In this document: positions 26,631 through 37,600 of the stretch, piece after piece
How the letters are laid out: each line of letters starts with the position of its first letter
Numbering within the stretch: position 1 is the stretch's first letter
From: Glandiceps talaboti
Taxonomy: Eukaryota; Hemichordata; Enteropneusta; Spengelidae
Direction of reading: 5' to 3'
DNA length: 64,000 bases
NCBI RefSeq assembly: GCF_964340395.1
Contig: NC_135551.1
Span: forward strand, 4,707,963 to 4,771,962
Program-made: the position numbers and the translations under genes
The notes under the pieces: generated by a model
The model's database searches: none
What the model saw: only the letters and a program-made list of their open reading frames with translations
What the model was told of the DNA's origin: nothing

Positions 26631-26721
26631 TAACAGTAACACTTTCAGAATCATAACCAAATTTCATCACCAGTAGTTTGAGAGGTAAAGCTCAATACCA
26701 AAATCATTTGCATCATCTACA

Positions 26722-26766
26722 AGACAGACAGGCAGACAGACAGACAGACAGACAGACAGGCAGGCA
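26722..26766. repeat. (GACA)n microsatellite
   Basis: gacagacaggcagacagaca and further units, 90 bp after a ttgctagg array. Confidence 0.95.
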
Positions 26767-26959
26767 CTTTAACTTGAACCTAAACAAATGTAGTTCAGTG
26801 TTCAAGTTAGGTAGGCACGGTTTCCAAGCAACCTCAAGAAGAGATTAATTTCAGTACCATTCACACACAATTGTTACATTATGTTAAGTACCCCATAAAA
26901 ATTCTTATGGTTTAATTAGATCAATAAAACAATAATTTCTGTATACTCTTTTTGCCTGA

Positions 26960-27409
26960 CTGGCATTTCAATTATAAAAATCTTGGTTTTTTAGCCCTAA
27001 TTTGCATATTTCTAAAGGGATCATCGTGTATTTAATATCACCTGATCTGTACATCCCCAGAAACATACCTGTGAAATTTCAGCCAAATCAACGAAGGAAA
27101 TTTAGAATTATAGACTTTTGACTAAAAAGACACATTTTAACCCTAATTTGCATATCACTATTGGGATCATCATGTCATGAACAAATCTAAATTTACACCC
27201 CCTACACAACGTTCCTACCAAATTTCAGGGCAATCTACCCAGTAGTTTTAGAGTTTAAGTCTTTTGACCAAAAATCACACTTTTTCACCCAAAAATGCAC
27301 ATCTCTGATGTGATCATTTTCATTTGAACAATTTTCCATCAATACACCGCAAGTAATGTCCCCACCAAATACCAAACCAATCGGCCTGGCGGTTTTTGAC
27401 TTTAAGTCC

Positions 27410-27478
<69 letters not shown>

Positions 27479-27480
27479 TT
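26960..27480 (-). repeat. (CA)n-anchored ~145-bp tandem repeats, copy a
   Basis: Units with taatttgcatat...gggatcatc...aaatttcagcc...gacttttgac repeat about every 145-150 bp and end in cggtttttgactttaagtcc followed by (CA)n at 27411-27477. It matches 36540-37160 in the opposite orientation. Confidence 0.7.
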
Positions 27481-27832
27481 CTCAATGACTATAGTACTAC
27501 TGAACCATTCACGTGAGCTAAAAAATCCCCCCCCCCGATAGGTTGTTATGAAAGCAACCTAAACGGACAGAATTTACACCCAAATTCTTGACATTTTTGT
27601 CTAGTAACCACGTTAACAACCAGACAAGAGAAGGGCATGTAATGGTAACCTGAACAAACAAAAAGAACGCCAAAATGCGAATTCTGACTCAGCTGATTCT
27701 GTTGTATTTTATGTAATTTAAACTTTCAACACCTGTCTGGCAACATATGTTCACTTGTTTGCCCAGATTTTTGTAATTTACTATTTATAGAGAGTTTTTT
27801 CTCTAACTCCCTTTTGCATATCATATTTGCCA

Positions 27833-28166
27833 TTAGACTCTCTCACAGTCCTGGAAACTTCGCATAAATAGCTAAAACTTGGGTTATTTTGTATGTATCT
27901 ACTGCATAATTGTACTCGTATACTAGTATCCCAATATCCCTGTACTGTGCGCCCTCATCGATCACATAGGGCTAACCTTTGGTTGCTCCGGCTTCGCCTA
28001 ACACATCAACAAAAGGTTAGCCCTATGTAATCGATGAGGGCATACAGTACAGGGATACTGAGATACTAGTACAGGAGTACAATTATGCAGTAGATACCGG
28101 TACACACAAAACAACCACAAATTTTAGCTATTTATGCGAAGTTCCAAGGACTGTGAGAGAGTCTAA
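27833..28166. mobile_element. 334-bp foldback element with 7-bp target duplication
   Basis: Arms of about 150 bp (27833-27981, 28012-28166) are reverse complements around a 30-bp loop. The ends are TTAGACTCTC / GAGAGTCTAA. The direct repeat TTTGCCA flanks both sides (27826-27832, 28167-28173). The inner arm has gccctcatcgatcacatagg. No reading frame. Confidence 0.85.
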
Positions 28167-28237
28167 TTTGCCATGGGATGACAACGATTGTTTTCTCCAA
28201 TGTACCCCAGTCCCCAGCCCCCCCCCCGCTGAAATCA

Positions 28238-28302
28238 GTGAGTGAGTGAGTGAGTGAGTGAGTGAGTGAGTGAGTGAGTGAGTGAGTGAGTGAGTGAGTG
28301 AA
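28238..28302. repeat. (GTGA)n microsatellite
   Basis: Sixteen perfect gtga units just after a poly-C run and a foldback element. Confidence 0.95.
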
Positions 28303-28735
28303 GGGATTTATGAATAATAATCCATTAAATGAGTTGAAATCGATACATGTATTAAATCATAGCCAGTGGAGGGGAAAGTGTCTGTGATCAAATATTCAAA
28401 AACATACAACGATTTGGGCCAGTGTTTGATGAGAGGGTTAGTAGGAGGGACGACGAGCTAATGATGTACTAGTATCTCACCAGCGCAGAGAACAACTGTG
28501 GTGTTGACGAACCCTGCACAAAGACAATGTCAAAGGTCACTGGTAAAGTCTACTAAACAAGCAAGGGTTCGTCGAACATATATGCATATATATATCATTT
28601 TATCTAATCCACATGGACTGTTCATTCAGTAGCCAGTTTACTGTGCTATAGCTGTTGAGCTATTCAATCACCACCAAGGAGTCTTGCAACATACATATAT
28701 GTAGGCCTATACTGTAAGATACGTCGTGTTGTTCA

Positions 28736-28774
28736 GCCCATGGATGTATTAGTCTCACTAATACATCCATGGTC
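28736..28774. repeat. Short perfect hairpin, copy 1
   Basis: ccatggatgtattagt, then ctc, then actaatacatccatgg: 16-bp arms with a 3-nt loop. An inverted and slightly longer copy occurs at 30174-30214. Confidence 0.75.
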
Positions 28775-29032
28775 AGCCGTATCAGAGGTGAGTTGGCTAA
28801 CAGCGTGACATGAACGTCGTATCTTCAGACTTAGCCCTAACCACAGGCCATGAATAAACAATGGATAAGAACATGACTGACTCATACTCGGACCGGGACG
28901 TAAAGAGAACTTTGACTAGTACAGGGAACGGGAATTATAGATGTGATATTATGTTTTTGACTATTTTTTATACCCAATAAAGATGCTACAATAAATTCTG
29001 AGTGTAATTTCTTCTCAATGTTTACGTATACA

Positions 29033-29101
29033 ATAGACATAGGTGGAAAGATAAACAACAAGGTTGAGCCGCGTTGTTTATCTTTCCACCGGTGTCTATT
29101 G
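29033..29101. repeat. 28-bp inverted repeat with 13-bp loop
   Basis: aatagacataggtggaaaga continuing taaacaac, a 13-bp spacer, then gttgtttatctttccaccgg continuing tgtctatt. Almost perfect complement. Confidence 0.75.
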
Positions 29102-29107
29102 TACTTA

Positions 29108-29690
29108 TGCCCGACAAGTTCACAGGATGGCAGGATTAGTCTATCTCACCCAGATCTCACCCTTGCTAGACTAGATTAAGATAAAGTACACACTGTCTCA
29201 CCCCTTGTCAGGCTAGGTGATGATAATACCACAGGGTAAAGGACAAATAATCAATTTTGTACTCGCGATTTTCCGGATTTCTAATATTATTTTCTGTATT
29301 ATTTCAAATAAAGTTTTAAATACTGTTTCCTCTCACTGTTTTTTTTTATATTTCCTACCTGATATCAATATCTTATCTGAGTTTATCAGCTTTACATTAA
29401 TTAGTAGCTTGCTAAAACAAAATCACTATTTGCCCAATTTAACGCATTATGCCGTGAGTGTAAACATCTACTGATCCGACTAATGGTAATACACGTCCCC
29501 CAGCAAATTTTCGCATCACTGTGACAGCAATTTTTTTTCTGTTGTCAGTCCTGCATCAAATTATTTTTTCCATATGCAGAAGCAATGCAATTTTTTTCTC
29601 GGTTACCAGTTTTGTTCACCCCTAATCTAATCCAGCAAGGGTGAGATGGACTAATCCTGCTATCCTGTGAACTTGTCTATTATATACTTG
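29108..29690. mobile_element. TIR/foldback element with ends gacaagttcacaggat
   Basis: The left segment gacaagttcacaggatggca (29114) continuing ggattagtctatctcaccc is the reverse complement of the right segment near 29628-29682 (gggtgagatggactaatcct and so on). The interior has poly-T patches and no gene. Confidence 0.6.
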
Positions 29691-30005
29691 TTGCCAACTA
29701 GTTTCAGTGTAAGGAAAGGTGTTGATTGCTCAGCCATGCTGCGATCCCTTATCTAAGTATTCGCCCTTTATCTAATTATTCACCAGTCTATACTAGCATA
29801 GTGCACGAATTGTTTACACAAGGGATTAGTAATTAACACCTTGTATCAACTAGCTTACACCATACACAATTTCGTGTAGCGTATATGCTTACATGGGGAT
29901 AAATTACACAACATTTATTGTATCATCTTCCTTGTAAATAAAAATAGTCAGACACTTGTGTATCTTGACATATACTATAGTATTCAAGTTCCCTGTGCCT
30001 TCATA

Positions 30006-30111
30006 GTCGCAAACCACGGCCTGTTTTACGGCACCATTCTTCACGAGCCGTCCCACATTTTATTTCGAAGTGTAGCGGAAAAAATAACAGCTATGGTTTT
30101 CGAGAATGTGT
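30006..30111. repeat. Dispersed foldback repeat cgcaaaccacgg, copy 1
   Basis: tcgcaaaccacggcctgttt ... atttcgaagtgtagcgg ... ggttttcgagaa. It has self-complementary ends. The second copy, at 32012, lies on the other side of gene B exon 1. Confidence 0.65.
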
Positions 30112-30173
30112 GCTTTGGCCTTGTCGCGCTGGCGTGACAGTTTGCCTTTATCCTTATACTAGTGTCGCATTAA

Positions 30174-30214
30174 CCATGGATGTATTAGTGAGACTCTCTA
30201 ATACATCCATGCAT
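30174..30214. repeat. Short hairpin, copy 2
   Basis: ccatggatgtattagtgaga followed by ctctctaatacatccatg. This is the reverse complement of copy 1 with four extra loop bases. Confidence 0.7.
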
Positions 30215-30239
30215 TAACCTACCAATCAGATCCAGAATT

Positions 30240-30915
30240 CATATAAGGGTGCGAGCTCAAAAATATTCATGCCCCCCAACAAAGAATTTTCATAGCCCCC
30301 CCCCCCCCCCCAAAGCCCAGGCTACATATTTCAATATGTATAATTGTATACGTACAGTACCCCCCCCCCCACTTCCCGCATTCTAGAGATGTACAGTTGT
30401 GTTGTGTTGTACACTACATTACAATAACAGTGGCAATGGATTTGAAAGTCCATACATAACAATAAAACATTTCTTTACAAATAGATGTGGGCTTTGCAAA
30501 AAAAGGTCTCACATTGGGCTGCAATCTGTACTTGGCGAAAATTTGCAAATGTACTTGGTAAACGACCGCTCCTGAGGTTTAATTTGGTCTAGATCTTGAG
30601 CAAAATATTTCGTGCCCCCCCCCCCTTTCAGGCCATCACCATTTTCATGCCCTCTCCCCTTCGAACGCCCAATTTTTTTCATGCCCCACCCCTCAATTTT
30701 GCCCCAGACGCCCCTCTGCCGTAAATTCTGATCGTAGCCTAAGGTTTGAGAAGCTGTGCACGCCTATTGACAAGGAAACTTCAGTACTTCAGGAAGATTC
30801 TCTCCCAAAAAGTACTCTTCCAGATAAAACACAACTGTACATAACGTCAGGAATGGGGAGTGAAGGGGGGTTGTTACCCAAAAATTGGGGAGTGAAGGGG
30901 GGGGGGGGGCTCCTC
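30240..30915. repeat. Poly-C/poly-G low-complexity region upstream of gene B
   Basis: Several C runs (30297-30312, 30360-30370, 30616-30626) and a G run at 30897-30909 in loosely repeated text such as attttcatgccc. No gene is seen. Confidence 0.8.
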
Positions 30916-31122
30916 AAAATTTTACCAGAAAGCATTCTTTTAGTCATTGAAATTCAAAAATCTCCGGGAAGGGAGGGGGAAACCCCCTCCCGTACCCACC
31001 CCACTTGGCTCCCTCAAACTTTGATTCAACTAATACCACCTAATTTCAAACTTTACCTATGGTACTAGTTTGGAAATAAGCTGCATTCATTGTTACCCCT
31101 TCCTCTTGAAATATGCTACATT

Positions 31123-31226
31123 TATGTATGTATGTATGTATGTATGTATGTATGTATGTATGTATGTATGTATGTATGTATGTATGTATGTATGTGTGTA
31201 CGTACGTACGTACGTACGTACGTACT
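31123..31226. repeat. (TATG)n and (GTAC)n microsatellites
   Basis: (TATG)n 31123-31194 then (GTAC)n 31197-31226, ending 289 bp before the gene B start codon, so possibly in its promoter or 5' UTR. Confidence 0.95.
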
Positions 31227-31514
31227 TTTTACTAGTAAAATGCCCGCTGTGTTGCCGGGATATATGGTGGTACCATTCCGGCTGGATATAAATGCTGATA
31301 CACCATTCCGTACACACGACGAAAATGGTCCACCCTACCCTACGCGTAATGGTTGCGTCTAATGAGGTATTGGTATGTGACCATGCATGGTGGTGTGTGG
31401 TTTGCATTACTGGAAGTCAATGCGACTACTGCTAGACGAGACTTAGGCTTGACTGGTGTTCACGAAGTTCCTCTGGCATGGTGACTTATTGACATCAAAC
31501 AGTGCGGTGCTAAA

Positions 31515-31674
31515 ATGTCGTCGTTCCGACATTACCTACGTCCAGCAGTAGGATCACTTCTCGTACTCTGTGTTCTTACAATACTAGCCGTTTTTTCCAG
31601 TTCTGGTGTCGTCGAGAAAGTTTCCAAAGTACGTCCTGTGACCGCCCACTTGACATCAAGTGGAGGCCAAGGCG
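31515..31674 (+). CDS. Gene B exon 1: cytosolic tail and Golgi signal anchor
   Basis: ATG at 31515 (A at -3) with an in-frame stop upstream at 31482. The exon encodes MSSFRHYLRP followed by AVGSLLVLCVLTILAVF, one strong transmembrane segment with basic residues on its N side, then a Ser/Val-rich stem. The donor is ggcg|gtaagt. It leaves one nucleotide, which joins the two-nucleotide phase at the start of the exon at 38669. It is inferred rather than proven to belong to this gene. Confidence 0.7.
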
Positions 31675-34600
31675 GTAAGTAAATACCGTTCAGTGGTCGT
31701 GTTGTAATATGTGGACTCTGTCTCGTGTAATCAAAGCCGTCGCATTAAAATGGTCCCACTTCGACAACATCGACAGTATTTAATAATCTACACGATTTCT
31801 GATTTAGTCATTACACAATAATGGTGGCATTGTACGTGTAGTGCCAGAACTGCGCATTGAATGGATTCATTTACGCAGACAATGAAACCATTGAAACCGG
31901 TTTAGAAATAACAACACAGCTAATGCATACGGAAGCCGTTCCCATCCTTCCTAGTATTTTGGGGTCAGATTTTCAGTACAAACAACTTGAAAGCCTGACA
32001 CTACCATTGCATCGTCGCAAACCACGGTCTGTTTTACGGCAACGTCCTTAACGAGCCTCCCATTTATTTCGAAGTGTAGTGGTAGAAATAACAACTCTGG
32101 TTTGCGAGAATGTACCATCGACATTGCGAGGCTGTACTTTTATATATAAATGACCTCGCTAATAGAACCCATAAAGTGATACCAAGGGCTATTGTGGGGA
32201 TGGGTTGTAGAATATCACAATATAAATATATACAGCTAAAATGGTGTAGTCTTGGTATTTCACTCAAGTGACATATTTAATATACACTCTCAGACAATGC
32301 GAAAGTGGTAAAGTTGAAATGTTGATAATTAGAAAATACTAACAATTACAGCCATAGTGTTATGTTTTCATTTGAAGCCTGTTTTACTTCACTGAAAGAA
32401 TAGCAATACTTATCAGTATTCAATGTTATTGGACAAAGGATCCTGCTGTGTTTATTGTGTCTCTGTTATTGTTTATCTAGAGTTGAAATGTGTTTAGCTC
32501 TGTGCCCCCCCCCCCATAATGTCTCAAGGGAAACACCAAGCCCACATCATTTTAGCCGTAATTATGTGATCCATTCCTCGACCAATCGCAATAAACATGA
32601 GCACTTGGATTGCACAAAGTAATTTCTTCGGGCCTAAGGTACTATTGTTGTTGTCACTTTGGCTACAAGTTCTCTGTCTGGGGTGTACACTGTGAACAGT
32701 CGCCACACAATTATTTTGGAGTTTTTACACTTGTATATATTATTACAACAACAAAAATAAATATACTTATCAATATCGACAGTGAATATCTTAAGAGTAA
32801 CATCTGCGTACAAGTCTTTCATCATCCATTTTCAAAATCCTCAACCAATATTTAACAATTCTACAGTATCTATAAACCTTTAAGGTAACTCTTCCCAATT
32901 CTCCTCTTATGGCAACGATAGGGGTGTTATTATACAATTGCAGAATGTAACATAACATCTTGTTGTGAGTCTTTTCAATATTGTCAGCAAGATGGACACC
33001 CCACACTTCAGAGCCATAAAGGAGAATGGGCAGAATTTTACAATCAAAGATTTTCAAAGCTACATTACCTGGTATAGTACCATATCTATGCAGTCTATGA
33101 ATGAAACTGTATATATAGAGCTGTTTTTGCTAGTTAACTTAAAGCTTTTTGGGCTTGGAACCAGTGTGTGAACTTAAGGGGAAATGACTACTGGTCATAA
33201 GGACCGACATGTAGCAAATGCTGCTGGTCCTTAAGGAAAACTGCTGGTCCATACTCAATGCAGTCCATGTTCACGACCTGTATCTACACCCCTCCCCCAT
33301 TTACAGACTAAATGATTTTGAACTTTAATATGATACAGCATATCTTTAGATATAAAAAGTAAAAGAGAGTACAACGAATTGTTCACTATCCACTATTATT
33401 TCATAAAATTTCCACTCACAGAGTCAAAAGTAAATTTTGGATTCCTAACCAAGTAATTTTTGACTCTGTGAGTAGAGATTTTCATTTGTAACTATGAACC
33501 CAGCTAGAGACTGCATATTCATTCTGTCCTTATAGACTATAGTGGTCTGAGACTGAATGTATTCATTCCACCATAGAAATACAGATCCATAGATTGTAGA
33601 TAATATGGGTGAATGAATCAATAAATCTACATTATCTGCAATCTCTAAGAGATCACAGTCCTCTCCTTCCTCTCTGTACGATTCACTAAATTCTGAATCA
33701 CATAATCCAAAGTCAGATTCATCGTCTGTGGCAACAGCTGATGTAGCTTTCCAACTCTTATCGAACGTAGACCACACATTCACATCATAGCAGAAAGTTT
33801 TATCGCGTAACTATCCCTCTTGAAAACTGTGTATTTGCTTTATTTCAATTTCCATCCACTCAGTGACACGGAGCGGTTTCGTCTTCCTTCGGTCTTTACA
33901 TATGTAATGAAGCCCCCCATAAAGCCCTACCCGTATACCCTACCGTGGTGTATTGAGTATCGTCTCTGACTGTTTGTGTAAGAAATCTGACCATGATGAA
34001 GAGAATGGCTAAACATGTCTTAAAGTGCGAGTTTTTTTGACGTGGGAACGTGATATGGTAACTGTACTATAATGTGTCATCCACTATGTACCCGTGTTTG
34101 GCATGATGCAGTAATTTTCCAGATACAACAATGGCAACAAAAATGCAACATTTCTAAGTCTACACGTTGATTATAACATGACAGGACGTACATTATCATA
34201 TGCATCAAATTGAAAGCAATCAGACTACGCTTTTTTTTTACTGTTTTTACAAAAAAAACCTATCGTACTGGAGATATCTTACGAAGTGTACCTGCCTTCT
34301 TTATCAGTTAAAACGCCATTTTCGATCGCGGCAACAGACATGGGGAACTCCGGTAAATTGATCGGGAAACCCAATAACATTTACCGGCTATACCAGCCTT
34401 TAAAAAACAGTGTATGTTTCGTCTTTTTCTTCGGAAGCTCATTGCCGCCTTCTAAATATCGCCACATACTTTATAAATTCAACGTGGAACTGTCTCAAAC
34501 ACGTTAAAAGTTTCATACACTTCGAGCAGTAAACTTTACAACAATGATTAAATGAGTACGATATCATGGCGGAAAAAGACGTATGCGCTGAATGCGTAAA

Positions 34601-37600
34601 ATGAGTCTGAATGTCTAAGACGCAGATGATTAGACGCTGTATGCTACGTCATGTAGACATGATATCAACATTGGCAACAACACGTAGCGAGCTAGCTCTG
34701 TGCCGCTTGACTTGAACGAGATGTCGAGAGTAAAATAGGTAACACAAGATCAGATTCATGTAGGTGAAATTGGATATATCTTTGAATAAATGTTATTATT
34801 TACTCCAAATTTCAATCGGTCATAAGGACCGATACGTTGTTGTAATTCTGAAAAACTGTCAGTCCGAACGGAAATCTGTTGGTCTCGGGCCGAAGGACCG
34901 GCGTTAATTTCGCACGCTGCTTGGAACCATTTGCCAGTCCACAAAAACATAATACCTAGATAGCTTTGGAAAGAGACTACCTTTACTTGTTGACCATTCA
35001 GTATTCAGTATCACTCAGTATTTCAACTCAGTCAGTTGGTGATCTGTAATTACTTCAACAGTGAATATCTTAAGAGTGGGATAATTAATAATGAAATAAA
35101 TTAATTATCAAATATACAAACCATCCTATACAATATTATCGGTTGAATAAATTAATTGCAGTAGGGCAATAGTACGTATACAATGAATAAATTAATTGTT
35201 GAATAAATTAATTGCAGTAGGGCAATAGTACGTATACAATGAATAAATTAATTGTTGAATAAATTAATTGCAGTAGGGCAATAGTACGTATACAATGAAG
35301 AAATTAATCATTGAATAAGTTAATCCTCAGATACTGTAATACAAGGATTTGATACTTAAATAAATTAATCGTTTAATAAATTAGTTGTAATGTGACAATA
35401 ATAGAAAAATAAACTAATACTTGAATAAATTAATTAATCTCTATATGTCTTAATCTTAATTAACAATACAGTTGATCAGTATCAAACACAGTATTGCAAT
35501 TCAATCAACCAGTGATCTGTAATTAATATACCAGTAGACAACTTATTATTTCAGTTGGTATAGTGAAACACAAATTTCAAGTTCAATTCAATAATTAGTC
35601 AGTTGATTTCCCAAGATTAAATAGATTATATACAATGAATTCAGAGTTTAGTTCATCAAGATTCCCATATTAAGTTTGCCAATCAATTCAATTAGTCTCA
35701 AATGATTCATCAATTACAAAATTGTTTCACTGGATTTAACGTTAGAAAAACTGAACAATTACTCAATAATAATAAGTTAACTCACTAAAGTAAAATACCT
35801 TAATTAATTGAGAATCAAGTTATACAATGCAAATATTAAATAATCAAAATTAACAGAAAGTAGGAACAAATATACTCTTAATTACTGTAACTCAAATCAG
35901 AATCAGCTGTTCCCCAAAAATTCAAAATACAAACTACTAAGTAAGTAAACTCTTAATAATTACATCATTAATAATTCATTGAATAACTCCACCAGTGAAA
36001 AGAATAATATATCAAACTACTTAATATCTATCCAAAATATTGTATCTGTGACAGTATTTTTTGAATATTCGTAGATATGTAGTAATGTAATTATTTTTTA
36101 TTATGACCATCCTTGAATGTGTAATAACTGTAAATTTTGAACTGTAACCATCCTTGAATAGAATACATAGTCATGTATTAGTTCATAAGTAACAATCAAA
36201 AGGTTGGATGTACAAGGTACAATGTCTGGATTGCAAACAATGGAACAATACTACATGTCCACAGCTTACATTGCTTATAGATAATTCGATAATTAGATGT
36301 TATTGCCAAATATTTGTCTTTGTTCAGCCAAGGAAAATACAAGTCACTTTTGAACGTTTTGGCGGTGACAGTGACCAGTGACACAGTGTAGACACACGTT
36401 GGTGAAATAGACACACATTATCATGACGTAGAACGACCAGAGTATATACCCAGTATTACAGTACCCAGATATAAAAAGGGTGGTTTTTTTCCACAGTAAA
36501 TCTTTTTGGTTAGCACAACTGAACTGATAAGGTTCAGTAGTGCTATAGGCATGGCAAAGTGTCTGTCTTTGTGTGTGTAAACAACTTAAAGTCAAAAACC
36601 ACTGGACCAATTGCCATGATATTTGGTGAGTATATTAACTTGGGTGTTCAGTTGGGAAATTGTTGAAATCAAAATGATCTTACCACCGGTGTGTTAATTA
36701 GGTAAAAAAAATGTGATATTTGGTCAAAAAACTTGAACTCAAAATGATTGGTCTGAAATTTGGTGGGAATCTTTAATTCCAAAGCGACGCAGATTAGGCT
36801 GAAATTTGGTTGAAACATTCTACAGGGTGTTTATATTAAGAATTGTTCATGACATGGTGATCCCATCAGTGATATGCAAATTAGGTCTAAAATGTGTCTT
36901 TTTGGTCAAAAATCTGTAATTGCAAAATTATTGAGCAGATTGGGTTGAAATTTGATGGGAATATTCTTCATAGTGTTTAGATTCAGCATTGTTCATAACA
37001 TGATGATCCCATCAGTGATATACAATTAGGTCTAAAAATGTGTCTTTTTGGTCAAAAATCTACAATCCAAAACTACTGAGCAGATTGGGATGACACGTAA
37101 TGGGGGGAAACATCTGGGGATGTATAGATATAGATGCAGCTATATTCACAATTTTGGTATAAGAACTTATATCTTGAAACTACATGGTGAATGGGGTTGA
37201 AACATGGGGATGTTTCTTGAGGTATTATTCTGCAGTTCTTGTTGAACACATTTCAACACAATTCACCCTAGAAACCATGGCCATGCCCTTAGCAACAATG
37301 AAATGACGATACATATATTACAAAGATAACAACAGGGATGGGTGTGTATGTGAATCAAGATTCAACAAATACATGCAAATATGCCTAGAAACAGGACCAC
37401 ACCCATAGCAACAGCCAAATGATGGTTTATATTGCAAAGATGAAGAGTGGGAAGGGTATGCATTCGCATGGTTGTGTTGGCAGTCGACGGTATGAATGCG
37501 GCAGCCATGATGGATGCAGACTACCCTGAGTGATCAAAATATAAGTGTTCTCATTCCGCTTTATAGGGTCCCACTAACTGTGTATTAATTATCGCTATTT

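Noticed and set aside
33445-33783. Minus-strand 112-codon acidic frame in gene B intron 1
   Set aside because: No recognised domain or splice signals. It may be transposon-derived, but there is nothing to support a gene.
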